From: a virus
Length of the DNA stretch: 59,750 nt
Direction: 5' to 3' (one strand)
IMG/VR virus record: IMGVR_UViG_3300033233_000043
Location: 1-59,750 of that record
Shown here: in pieces, positions 44,158 through 52,786 of the stretch
Position numbering within the stretch: position 1 is the stretch's first letter
How the letters are laid out: the number at the start of each line of letters is the position of its first letter
Position numbers and translations under genes: made by a program
The notes under the pieces: generated by a model
Databases searched by the model: none
Seen by the model: only the letters and a program-made list of their open reading frames with translations
What the model was told of the DNA's origin: nothing

Positions 44158-45513
44158 CTAATTAAAAAAATTGAACACTAATCCTCCCCAATCATGGAAG
44201 GTATCACCCGAACCTGGGTCTGAAGTTACTCTAATACCACCTACTGATGTAATGTTTGCAAATGTTACATCAATATTACCTGGGAAGTATAAATCTGCAC
44301 TATCACCAACCTCATAATTTGGATTATTTAATGTATATGACCAAACTGTAACCCAATCACTTATTGAGTTGTCATATAAATCTATTGTGAGGTCGGACGA
44401 TTCGTATTCATCGTGAACGTGTGCGTTTGCAATACCACATTTACCTATCGTAAGTCTAGTTACATTTAGAATTGGTGGTATTACAATATCGTAAGTGTCA
44501 AAATCAGATTCTCCACTATACGTTGACCAATTAATTGAAATTAATGGTTCCTCTTCCTGAGTAATACTAGAATTAAGTTTAATTTCAATAGGTGTATAGT
44601 ATAAAGAGTTACCTGAAAAACTAGAAGTCCCAACGTCATATACGGATAAAAATATAGTATCATCTATTGGTCCCAAAAAGTAACCAATCTGTGATGATAC
44701 AATTAAGTTAAATTGTGGTGGGGAATAAAAATCATAATTAAAAGGAACGATAAATGTTTGGGTAGTTATTTGAGTTTTATTTCTTGGAAAAATATAACAT
44801 ACATTATTGTTGTTAATATACTCACTAAAAGATACAAGATACAAACCTTCTTGAAATAATGGGTCATAAAGCCATACTAACTCATCACCAAGAGTATTTT
44901 CTAAAACATCAACAACTAAATCACCAACAGATGTTAATACAGAGTTACCCCAAACTATTGGAGTGTCTCCTGTTGCAATAAAAACACAACCTGTTACGTT
45001 AGGATTAACCTCAGTAACCGTAATTGTTAAATCATTTGTTGGAGTACTGCCACTAAGTTCAGTTCCTAATATTGTTATTGTATCTCCTACAAGATAATCA
45101 ACCCCAATAGTGTTAATAGTAACTGAATTATATGTCGTTCCACATATATAAACATCAAAAGATGCCCCGCTACCCAAACCACTTGTTGTTCCTGTAAGAC
45201 CACTAAAAAATGTGTAAATCCCTGGTCCTGTCCCAACATAATCAAAATCTATAAGAGTTGCTCCACTAATTACATTTGCGACATTACTAAAATCATCGTA
45301 ATCTTGATAATCTGTAATTTCGTATGTTTCTCCAACTATTAAACGATTATTAAAGTAACTACTATCTCCGTTAAGAGAACCTGTTTGAGTTAATAATGCT
45401 CTATATGTTCCACTATTGTTTGATGTTCCTGTAACACTTAAATTTCCATTAATGGTTATATCACCATTTATGGTTTGTCCCGATAAGTTATCTACTATGT
45501 ATTTTGTTGCCAT
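44158..45513 (-). CDS. Tail fibre-like adhesin with GDTITILG module
   Basis: A 451-residue beta-rich structural protein. The N-terminus (TKYIVDNLSGQTINGDITIN, GNLSVTGTS) is a typical fibre attachment start. It shares a module with the upstream protein: SGLGSGASFDVYICGTTYN, VDYLVGDTITILGTELSG, and NDLTITVTEV. The C-terminal part (FDTYDIVIPPILNVTRLTIG, SVGGIRVTSDPGSGDTFHDW) is probably a receptor-contacting tip. It lies two bases from the solenoid gene, so both are co-expressed. Function is from architecture and context. Confidence 0.6.
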   Translation of the reverse strand: MATKYIVDNLSGQTINGDITINGNLSVTGTSNNSGTYRALLTQTGSLNGDSSYFNNRLIVGETYEITDYQDYDDFSNVANVISGATLIDFDYVGTGPGIYTFFSGLTGTTSGLGSGASFDVYICGTTYNSVTINTIGVDYLVGDTITILGTELSGSTPTNDLTITVTEVNPNVTGCVFIATGDTPIVWGNSVLTSVGDLVVDVLENTLGDELVWLYDPLFQEGLYLVSFSEYINNNNVCYIFPRNKTQITTQTFIVPFNYDFYSPPQFNLIVSSQIGYFLGPIDDTIFLSVYDVGTSSFSGNSLYYTPIEIKLNSSITQEEEPLISINWSTYSGESDFDTYDIVIPPILNVTRLTIGKCGIANAHVHDEYESSDLTIDLYDNSISDWVTVWSYTLNNPNYEVGDSADLYFPGNIDVTFANITSVGGIRVTSDPGSGDTFHDWGGLVFNFFN

Positions 45514-45515
45514 TA

Positions 45516-47975
45516 TTATTCGTTTATATTTTTTATGTTTAACACGTCACTTCCATCATAGTAAGACAATCTATTATCACCACCTTGTCTTTCAAAAATT
45601 TGACAGGTATAGGTTTCATAAACTGATGGGTTTATACTAATTCCTGTTACCGTAACAATAACATCATCATCAACATTGGTACCTCCAATAGAAGAACCTA
45701 ATATTGTTATTGTATCACCATTAAGATATAGTTTACCAGAATCGTTTATAGTTACCCCTGTTACGGTTCCCACTGAAACATCTACATTGAACGTTGCATT
45801 AACACCTAATCCGTTAGTTGCGCCGCTTATTCCAATGTATGTCCCATCAGTTGCGGTGTTTCCTATTGCGGTGTATGAAAATCCTGTTACATTACCATAA
45901 TTTATGGTAAAATCAATACCAAAAACTTCGGTATTAACAATATTCCATTGAAATAAATCACCTACTTCATTACTACGGAAATTATCAGGTATAGTGTTAT
46001 TATAGAAATATTCACCAACGGTGTTATTGTAAAAATTATTTCCAATTCTATTTCCTTGAGGGAATGCGGCACCAAAACCAAAATTCTCACCTATGGTATT
46101 ATTATTAAATAATGAACCGATTTGATTATATTGGAATCCATCGGATATGTTATTATCGTAAAAACTTTCACCAATATTATTATTAATAAAATTATCGCCA
46201 ATAACATTTCCATAACAATTACTTTTAAATGTGTTAGAATAAACATTACCCAAAAAGTCGTTGCTTAAAGTAAAAGGACCAAAGGTATTATTCCCACACT
46301 CCCCACTAAATTCATTTGCGGAAAATCCCCAATCTGTTTTATTAAAATAAAACTCTCCATACGTTATATTACCCTTAAATTCATTGAATATTTGGTTGTT
46401 GTAAAAATCATCTAAGATGGTATTATTATCAAATTGATTACCAATAATGTTATTATGAGTATTCGCAGTTATACCATTATCCTGAAATTGATTACCTATT
46501 TGATTTGAATAAAAGTCATAATTATTTGGGTTATTAATATCACCAAGTGTATTATCATTATAGTATTCACCTATTTTATTATCGTAAAATGAACAATAAA
46601 GGTTGTTATTAGCATATCCGTTTCCAATTAAATTACCATAAAAGTATGAATATACATCATTACCATTATATCCATTACCAATATCATTTTTATAGAAGTC
46701 ATCATAAACTTTATTATTATTAAACTGATTTCCTATTTCATTATTTTGAAAATCACCATCATTCCAAACATTACTATTAAAATTATTTCCAATATTGTTT
46801 CTATAAAAAGACCCACCTATCAAAGTGTTATAATTAAAATCGCTACCAATTCTATTATTATTAAAATTAGATGTGATGTAATTGTTATTAAACCCTTCTC
46901 CAATTATATTACCGTCAAAATCATCGTTTGTTGAGTTGTTATAAAAACTATCACCTATTTGATTATTATCACAATCATCATTAAATGTGTTATTATAAGA
47001 ACCATCACCAATAGTATTGTTTCTAAATGAACCCTCTAATAATACATTATTTGCAAGTAAAAAATCTCCAGTACCAAATTCTAAATGTAGGTTAGAATAG
47101 TTACCAATATAATTATTAACCGCTCCACTTTCATCAATGGCATCACCAAATGTTGTATATTCAAAAACTTGGTCTTGTCTTATGTTAGGTTGGTAATAAC
47201 TCATTATACCATCATCATTCCCATAATAATAAATTGAATCAGTGGTTACACTTATTGTTACACCTGATATAATTGCAATAGAATTACTCTCAACAGATAT
47301 CACTTCAAAAAATGAAGGGTCTAAATTTCGTACTGAAACAATGTCACCAGTTGAGAAATTTGAGGTAAATGTTGTACCTGTGTTACCATATAACACACCT
47401 GTTGTTCCTGTAATACCACTTATTCCTATAAGTCCTGCTAGTGGATTATTTTCATTATATGAATATCCATCATATCTTTTAAATAAAATACTTCTGTTAT
47501 CATAATCAGTTCTATTGTTAAAGTTATCAATTCTTTCAGTGATTCTACCTTTTGCGGGACTACTTGTGATTTCAGTGGTATTCCAAGTTATATCGTATGT
47601 TATTTTATCGTTAGGGTATAATGTAGAATATACCGTAGGTGAAAACCCTGTTGTAGATATCGCCAATAATAAAATTGGCTCTGTTGTTCCTGTTTTATAG
47701 TTACCCGTAGTAATAGGGTCTTTATAATTATCATAGTTTGGTTGGTCATAACAAGCTTGATAATCAGTCATTAAATAATAACTTCCAGCGGTTAGTGTTC
47801 CACCTGTGGAGAATGAATATAACTCATTGTAAGTTCCTTCGTTATAGTTTGAATTAGTGAATGCGGAATATGATATATGGTATGTATCACCACTCAACTC
47901 TACGGGAAATAATGTATCCGTTGTTACTTCCGAAAGGTATGTTAGTTGTCCAATTGTTTTTCCTGTTAATGCCAT
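45516..47975 (-). CDS. Tail adhesin with 9-residue Asn-rich solenoid
   Basis: An 819-residue protein in four parts: N-terminal fibre start (MALTGKTIGQLTYLSEVTTD), a variable head (to about residue 295), a long repeat region (about 298-681), and a C-terminal GDTITILG module like that of the downstream gene. The repeat consensus is x-(I/V)-G-x-x-F-x-x-N (e.g. QIGDSFYNN, RIGSDFNYN, EIGNQFNNN), often alternating with x4-F/Y-x2-N units such as STNDDFDGN. This spacing suits a narrow beta solenoid with Asn ladders. It would be a spike or fibre shaft that binds a host surface. Confidence 0.65.
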   Translation of the reverse strand: MALTGKTIGQLTYLSEVTTDTLFPVELSGDTYHISYSAFTNSNYNEGTYNELYSFSTGGTLTAGSYYLMTDYQACYDQPNYDNYKDPITTGNYKTGTTEPILLLAISTTGFSPTVYSTLYPNDKITYDITWNTTEITSSPAKGRITERIDNFNNRTDYDNRSILFKRYDGYSYNENNPLAGLIGISGITGTTGVLYGNTGTTFTSNFSTGDIVSVRNLDPSFFEVISVESNSIAIISGVTISVTTDSIYYYGNDDGIMSYYQPNIRQDQVFEYTTFGDAIDESGAVNNYIGNYSNLHLEFGTGDFLLANNVLLEGSFRNNTIGDGSYNNTFNDDCDNNQIGDSFYNNSTNDDFDGNIIGEGFNNNYITSNFNNNRIGSDFNYNTLIGGSFYRNNIGNNFNSNVWNDGDFQNNEIGNQFNNNKVYDDFYKNDIGNGYNGNDVYSYFYGNLIGNGYANNNLYCSFYDNKIGEYYNDNTLGDINNPNNYDFYSNQIGNQFQDNGITANTHNNIIGNQFDNNTILDDFYNNQIFNEFKGNITYGEFYFNKTDWGFSANEFSGECGNNTFGPFTLSNDFLGNVYSNTFKSNCYGNVIGDNFINNNIGESFYDNNISDGFQYNQIGSLFNNNTIGENFGFGAAFPQGNRIGNNFYNNTVGEYFYNNTIPDNFRSNEVGDLFQWNIVNTEVFGIDFTINYGNVTGFSYTAIGNTATDGTYIGISGATNGLGVNATFNVDVSVGTVTGVTINDSGKLYLNGDTITILGSSIGGTNVDDDVIVTVTGISINPSVYETYTCQIFERQGGDNRLSYYDGSDVLNIKNINE
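45930..47080 (-). repeat. 27-base coding repeat behind the Asn-rich solenoid
   Basis: Roughly forty degenerate units of nine codons, each centred on coding ATTGGT...TTT and ending in AAT/AAC, so plus-strand ATTATT and AAATC blocks recur. Units are too diverged for easy recombination. Confidence 0.7.
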
Positions 47976-48020
47976 AGTTTTTTTATTTAATAAAATAGTT
48001 TAATTTTTAAAGATGGATTA

Positions 48021-48749
48021 TTAATATTCTAAATATTCATTATCCCCAACACTCAAATATTGGTCTTCACCAACTAAGATAGGGTTAATTAAAACTTCGG
48101 GTTCTGGTGTTGGTGTATTAGTCGGAGTAGGCGTTGGTGTTAATGTTGGTGTTAATGTTGGTGTTGGAGTTGGTGAATATGTAGTTGTTGTTGTTGTTGG
48201 GTTATATGTCGTAGTAGTTGTTGTTGGTTGAGGTGTCGTAGTAGTTGTTGTTGGTTGAGGTGTCGGTGTTGGTTCAGGACATGTTGGACAACTTGGACAT
48301 GGAGATGTTGTTGTTGTCGAAACAAAAGGTCCGTTAACACAACAAGGGAATTCTGAAACATAACAACTATCATAAACTAAGTCATCCGCAATAAATGAGT
48401 CTTGGATGTTGATGTTTAATTTTTCACGTATTGGCAATATTAAAACACCATCATCGTTTCTTAACATAAATTGTCCTTCATATGAACCAACTCTATTAGT
48501 GTCTTTTGAGGTAAATTGATAATAAATGTAATATTCCGGTTCGGCGTTGGGGTCTAAGAATGTTTTCTCAACAAATCCTGCCGGTCTTGAACTAATTTTT
48601 GGAATACCTGTATCAGAATCAACCATTGAAAAGAATATTGCCGATAACTCAATAGTTTTCATGAAGCTATCATAGTCACTTCGACCATCCTTCACCACTT
48701 GGAGTTTAATCACAGGTAAGGTTGCGTTTTTCTTAATGTAGAAATCCAT
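48021..48749 (-). CDS. Tail-associated protein with Thr/Pro-rich linker
   Basis: A 242-residue protein. Residues 1-125 form a beta-type domain (FYIKKNATLPVIKLQVVKDG; VGSYEGQFMLRNDDGVLILP) like those at the head of some virion proteins. Then comes a Cys cluster (CCVNGPF, CPSCPTCP) and about 60 residues of poly-Thr and TPTPT (NPTTTTTTYSPTPTPTLTP), followed by a short acidic C-terminus (LVGEDQYLSVGDNEYLEY). The Thr/Pro tract looks like mucin linkers and could be glycosylated. It belongs with the fibre genes downstream. The TATTTAT motif lies 14 bases upstream of its ATG. Confidence 0.65.
   Translation of the reverse strand: MDFYIKKNATLPVIKLQVVKDGRSDYDSFMKTIELSAIFFSMVDSDTGIPKISSRPAGFVEKTFLDPNAEPEYYIYYQFTSKDTNRVGSYEGQFMLRNDDGVLILPIREKLNINIQDSFIADDLVYDSCYVSEFPCCVNGPFVSTTTTSPCPSCPTCPEPTPTPQPTTTTTTPQPTTTTTTYNPTTTTTTYSPTPTPTLTPTLTPTPTPTNTPTPEPEVLINPILVGEDQYLSVGDNEYLEY
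48098..48275 (-). repeat. ACA/CCA-type coding repeat (Thr and Thr/Pro tract)
   Basis: Poly-GTT and GTTGGT blocks encode TTTTTT, QPTTTTTT and TPTPTLTP units of the linker in the 242-residue protein. Confidence 0.75.
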
Positions 48750-48763
48750 TTAAAGTTTTTATT

Positions 48764-48770
48764 ATAAATA
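48764..48770 (-). promoter_or_regulatory. TATTTAT motif upstream of the Thr/Pro-linker protein gene
   Basis: Coding-strand CAAGTATTTATAATAAAAAC, 14 bases before the ATG. Confidence 0.4.
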
Positions 48771-48826
48771 CTTGATAAAACAAAATTATTTTTTATTTAT
48801 CATCATCATCAAAAACTAAAGAAGGG

Positions 48827-48910
48827 ATGTGTAAATTTTGTCATTACACAAATCTTCAACCACTATGGGCTGAAGATAATTTGAAAAAAAATAATAAAAT
48901 ATTAAACTAA
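48827..48910 (+). pseudogene. C-terminal remnant of an HNH endonuclease
   Basis: Plus-strand codons read CHYTNLQPLWAEDNLKKNNK followed by ILN and a TAA, matching the end of the intact HNH protein at 7960-8553 (CHYKNLQPLWAEDNLKKSNK, then IL). Nucleotides are also nearly identical over AATCTTCAACCACTATGGGC and beyond. Only about 25 codons remain and the N-terminal HNH half is gone. It sits in the gap between two leftward genes, on the opposite strand, and its TAA overlaps the glycosyltransferase stop (CTAA). It is a decayed insertion. Confidence 0.85.
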
Positions 48911-50583
48911 CTTTCTTTTCTTAAAGAACCATCATAATGGTCAAATCGATTGTGTTCTGTTGGTGTTAATAACAGTAATCCCGGTTTAATATTACCTTTA
49001 ACCGTTTCTTGATAAGAATAACTCATTAATACCTGTTCGTGAGGGTGAGCCCATTTTGTCTCTAAATAACATTTATAATTACCCTCTTTTGTTAATACAA
49101 TTGGCCAATTACATAAAAAAATCTCACCCAATACATATGGTAATCCTTTGTGAATATGTATTTCATCAAATTTTGTTTTGGGGGAATTGGTGTCTAATCC
49201 TTGTACAGGTAATTTAGGATTGTTTGGCCAATGTTTTTGTCTGAAATCTTGGGGCACATTATACCATGAGAATTGAATATCGTTTGAGCCGTAAAATTCA
49301 CTAAAATTTAATTTTAAAAAATCAAAATTTTCTTTTTGAATAATCTCTAATGATTTTTGATATAAGTTACCCACAAAACGAGGAAAACCATTTCTACAAA
49401 CTTCATTCTTTTTAGGATAAAATGACATGTCATCTTCAAACCAATAATAAAAATCCAAATCAGTTTCATCAAAATGTTCGGCAACAAATACTCTACCACC
49501 AACAATACCTATATTATCTTTTTTAATATGTTCAAAACCATATTGTTCACATAGTTCAAGATATCTTGGTGTTGTTGATAAATCAGTTGAATTATCTAAT
49601 AAGAATTTCTTTGGTTTCTCTACAAAATCTTTATCGTAATCTAACATTGACTGAATAAGAACCTCCAATTGTTTTGGTGAGTTAAAAGTAATCACGTATA
49701 ATCCAACTTTTGATGTGTCCAAATTATTAACAACAACATCTTTTGATACTTCCGATTTTACCTCAACTGTCATATCTTTTAAATCCTCAAAAAATTTACC
49801 CATTAACCCATTACCTTCAATTTCAGAATAAGTAATTAAATTAGGGTATTTGTATGTCATAATTGTAAATAATGACTCTTCAGTTCCCATCAACCCTTGG
49901 GATAATGTATCGTTCATTAATCCATAGTATAAACTATTTATTTCAGAAATAACATCTTTTTTTCCACCAAAGAATCCTGCTCTTGCAACCATATTAACAG
50001 GTTTTCCCGCTAACTCACATAACTCTTGATATTTAAATCCGTGAATCTCACTAGTTGTTTCATAAGGAAAACAAACAAAATGGAAATTCTTAACTAACTT
50101 AGGTAGTTTATCTAAAACCTTATCACTTGTAAAATATCCAGGGTGAATTGTATTAGTTAATCCCGCATCAATCCAAAACATATATTCTGAATTAAACTTA
50201 TCTAAAATTTTTGCGTCGTGTAAAAGATAAATTTTAGACATAACTAAAGGATTATACATCTCTAGTTTAGATTGAGTTGACTCTGTTAACCAACCAACTT
50301 GATTATACCAATCAGGGTTGGTTCTTATCTTTTGTATTTTATCATAAAAATCATTATTTTTAAACCAAGATAACTCTCTGCGAACAAATTGTGTATTTTC
50401 ATTACGTCTATTCTCTGAAACAAATTTTTCTAATTCCTCATCGCCAAAAATTATCATATTTACATCAACCTGTAAAAGTTGTTGAAATTTGTCTAAATAA
50501 TGCTGGAATGAGCGAGACCACCCCTCTTGAAGGTCACCTCTACCTATATCCCATAATCCGGTTACTAATGTTATTTTATTCAT
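48907..50583 (-). CDS. Two-domain glycosyltransferase (HtrL/YibB-like plus GT2-like)
   Basis: A 558-residue protein. Residues 1-260 resemble the HtrL/YibB family (TLVTGLWDIGRGDLQEGWSR, MFWIDAGLTNTIHPGYF, YPNLITYSEIEGNG), putative glycosyltransferases of unknown acceptor. Residues about 290-450 are GT-A-like: VGLYVITFNSPKQLEVLIQS, a possible acidic metal site FYYWFEDDMSFYP, and NIGIVGGRV. It ends the tight operon of glycosyltransferase and methyltransferase genes and is likely to add sugars to phage structural proteins or surface glycans. Acceptors are unknown. Confidence 0.65.
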   Translation of the reverse strand: MNKITLVTGLWDIGRGDLQEGWSRSFQHYLDKFQQLLQVDVNMIIFGDEELEKFVSENRRNENTQFVRRELSWFKNNDFYDKIQKIRTNPDWYNQVGWLTESTQSKLEMYNPLVMSKIYLLHDAKILDKFNSEYMFWIDAGLTNTIHPGYFTSDKVLDKLPKLVKNFHFVCFPYETTSEIHGFKYQELCELAGKPVNMVARAGFFGGKKDVISEINSLYYGLMNDTLSQGLMGTEESLFTIMTYKYPNLITYSEIEGNGLMGKFFEDLKDMTVEVKSEVSKDVVVNNLDTSKVGLYVITFNSPKQLEVLIQSMLDYDKDFVEKPKKFLLDNSTDLSTTPRYLELCEQYGFEHIKKDNIGIVGGRVFVAEHFDETDLDFYYWFEDDMSFYPKKNEVCRNGFPRFVGNLYQKSLEIIQKENFDFLKLNFSEFYGSNDIQFSWYNVPQDFRQKHWPNNPKLPVQGLDTNSPKTKFDEIHIHKGLPYVLGEIFLCNWPIVLTKEGNYKCYLETKWAHPHEQVLMSYSYQETVKGNIKPGLLLLTPTEHNRFDHYDGSLRKES

Positions 50584-50584
50584 A

Positions 50585-51199
50585 TTATTTATTTAATATT
50601 GATATTATGTCACCACTTTCTCTGTTAATATATGAAGTGTAATTAAATTCAGATAAAAAAGTTACTACATGACTAACATCAACCCCATCATAATTTAAAT
50701 TTACAAATTCAAACCTAATAATTTCTGGTTTTAAAATATCAAAAGGAAATGATTGTAGTATGGTAAAATCATGACCCTCAACATCAATTTGTAATAAATC
50801 AACTTTTTGAATGTGGTATTCTGTTACAATATTTTTTGGGTGTATTACATTAACTTCAACCTCGGTTGGTACTACATCAAACATGTCAACCGCTTTATTA
50901 TGATTTAAAGTGAAGTGAGGGGTTGTTGTCCCACAAAATAATTTACCTTTACCATTGTAATTTGAAACCGCGGAATTAACAAAAGTAAGACCTTCATAAC
51001 CTTGATAATTTTTTAATAAATCGTTAAAAGCGTCAACACCTGGCTCAAATAAAATACCTGACCATTTTTTTTCTTTAACTATTTTTTGAATTGGGTCCGC
51101 AGTAATCCCATCATTTGCCCCTATTTGGACAAAAAAAACATTCTCTTTATTATCGAACAATTTTATAAATTGTTCGTCACTCATTGATAAAATTTCCAT
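50585..51199 (-). CDS. FkbM-family SAM-dependent methyltransferase
   Basis: A 204-residue class I methyltransferase. SAM motif I is VFFVQIGANDGITADP, motif II includes ILFEPGVDAF, and QKVDLLQIDVEGHDFTILQS is the FkbM hallmark (IDVEG-hydrophobic). FkbM proteins usually O-methylate sugar or polyketide hydroxyls, so a cap on phage-added glycan is a plausible role. The stop lies one base before the glycosyltransferase start. Confidence 0.8.
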   Translation of the reverse strand: MEILSMSDEQFIKLFDNKENVFFVQIGANDGITADPIQKIVKEKKWSGILFEPGVDAFNDLLKNYQGYEGLTFVNSAVSNYNGKGKLFCGTTTPHFTLNHNKAVDMFDVVPTEVEVNVIHPKNIVTEYHIQKVDLLQIDVEGHDFTILQSFPFDILKPEIIRFEFVNLNYDGVDVSHVVTFLSEFNYTSYINRESGDIISILNK

Positions 51200-51223
51200 A
51201 TTAAATTTTTATTTTTTATTTAT

Positions 51224-52174
51224 TTATTCAAATATTTTAAAATTTTCCATAAACCCTATAAAGGTATTTAATTGATTATTTGGTAATGTGTTTCTTTCAT
51301 ACCATGACCTGGAATTTTTAATTACTGACTCAACGTCATAATTTTTAAAGACATTATCAATATTATGTTCTATTTTATCAATAACATATTTTTTCTTTTT
51401 ATTATCATATATTGATGATTTAATATCTTCATCAATAATAACAAAATAGTGTTCGTTTTTAATTAATGGTTCATTCATCATTATTTTTAATTCATCCCTA
51501 AATAATGTAATTCCCATGCCAAAATATTCAATATCTCTATAACAAATTTTAGCCGCTCCGTCTAAATTAAATCCATGTTTATATTGGGATATTTCTTTAT
51601 AATAATTTTCTTTGTCTTTATAATTGTAATGTTTTTCTTTAAATTCAAAAAATTGGTTATTTTCTAACAAATTTTTAAAATTTTTTCTAATACCATAACA
51701 TGCACCATTAAAAAACAATTTTGAGTTTATTTTTTCTTGGTATCTATATTTTTCAATGTAATCATGTTCATTCCATTCTTCTAAAATATAAAATGATGGG
51801 ACTATATTATATTCTTTAGAATATTGAGAATAATATTCTTTAGTTAAAGATGAAACACATGAAAATTTAACAACATTAAAATTTTCAATTCCACCACCTT
51901 TTTCCATCATAATTGGAGCATAATCGTGCCAACTATGAATAAAAGTTTTATTGTTTTCAACATTTTGAATTATTAAATTGTACAAATTAAAAATAGATGG
52001 AAAATTATTTGTATAACCTGTATCCCCAAATCCATATTTTTTTGACATTTCATTTATTGAGATATATTCGACTTCAATATCTTTTAAATTTTTTAAATAG
52101 TTGAAAACCTTCTCATAAAATACCCCAACATACCAATTTGGACTTATTTTGTGATAAGACACTAATAATTTCAT
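51224..52174 (-). CDS. Glycosyltransferase-like protein
   Basis: A 316-residue protein paralogous to the 332-residue gene two positions upstream: both contain a late motif with (C)YRDIEY and G(I/M)xL/P followed by a PL(I/L)xNxHYFVI stretch (here FNLDGAAKICYRDIEYFGMG; there FCYRDIEYISLGIPFIRI). This late acid/Arg motif is like the C-terminal domain of GT-B or exostosin-type enzymes. The N-terminus is divergent, very Asn/Lys-rich and lower in GC than neighbours. Cytoplasmic, no signal peptide. The role as a transferase is inferred. Confidence 0.5.
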   Translation of the reverse strand: MKLLVSYHKISPNWYVGVFYEKVFNYLKNLKDIEVEYISINEMSKKYGFGDTGYTNNFPSIFNLYNLIIQNVENNKTFIHSWHDYAPIMMEKGGGIENFNVVKFSCVSSLTKEYYSQYSKEYNIVPSFYILEEWNEHDYIEKYRYQEKINSKLFFNGACYGIRKNFKNLLENNQFFEFKEKHYNYKDKENYYKEISQYKHGFNLDGAAKICYRDIEYFGMGITLFRDELKIMMNEPLIKNEHYFVIIDEDIKSSIYDNKKKKYVIDKIEHNIDNVFKNYDVESVIKNSRSWYERNTLPNNQLNTFIGFMENFKIFE

Positions 52175-52780
52175 TTAAGATATTTTTTGTCTACAAACCC
52201 AAACAACTTTATCAAAATTTTCTTTATTGTATGGGATAAGATTATTTTTTTCGCAAGATTCTGAAATATCACTATCTTTTATTTCACACCAATTCCATAT
52301 TTTATCTTTATAATTTTCATTAAAGTTTTCTACTGTATCAATATAATCATGGGCCATAATAAAATCATTAACTTTTAAAAATGGTGATAACATTCTAAAC
52401 TCACCAATTTTAAAACCACCGTCACATAAAACTAATGTTGTACCTTCTTGTTGTATAAAAGGTACTACCATATGTGGTTTTTCTAAATTTTGATATGAAT
52501 AGTCAAAAATATTATCAAGAATAATCTCAATATTATTTTCCCTTATCGCGTCGTACCAATTACATGGCAAAACATCAAAAGATTTTATTTTAGTCTTTTC
52601 AAGACCAATATTATTTAACGTATCTCTTAAAAATAACGTAAACCCACCGCCAGCAGTCCCTATTTCTAAAATTTGATTTGGTTTTATTTCTTTTAAGAAT
52701 TCTTCAAAAACACCAAAAACATTATTGTGTTGTTGAGCAACATAACCTTTATATGCGGTGTGACCAATTACTGTGTTCAT
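52175..52780 (-). CDS. Class I SAM-dependent methyltransferase (small)
   Basis: A 201-residue methyltransferase. SAM motif I is QILEIGTAGGGFTLFLRDTL; motif III region TTLVLCDGGFKIGEFRMLSP; FIMAHDYIDT follows. It resembles CmcI/TylF-type sugar methyltransferases. It lies one base from the next gene and seven bases from the preceding one. A different fold instance from the FkbM gene in the same operon suggests two distinct methylations. Confidence 0.65.
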   Translation of the reverse strand: MNTVIGHTAYKGYVAQQHNNVFGVFEEFLKEIKPNQILEIGTAGGGFTLFLRDTLNNIGLEKTKIKSFDVLPCNWYDAIRENNIEIILDNIFDYSYQNLEKPHMVVPFIQQEGTTLVLCDGGFKIGEFRMLSPFLKVNDFIMAHDYIDTVENFNENYKDKIWNWCEIKDSDISESCEKNNLIPYNKENFDKVVWVCRQKIS

Positions 52781-52786
52781 TTTTTT

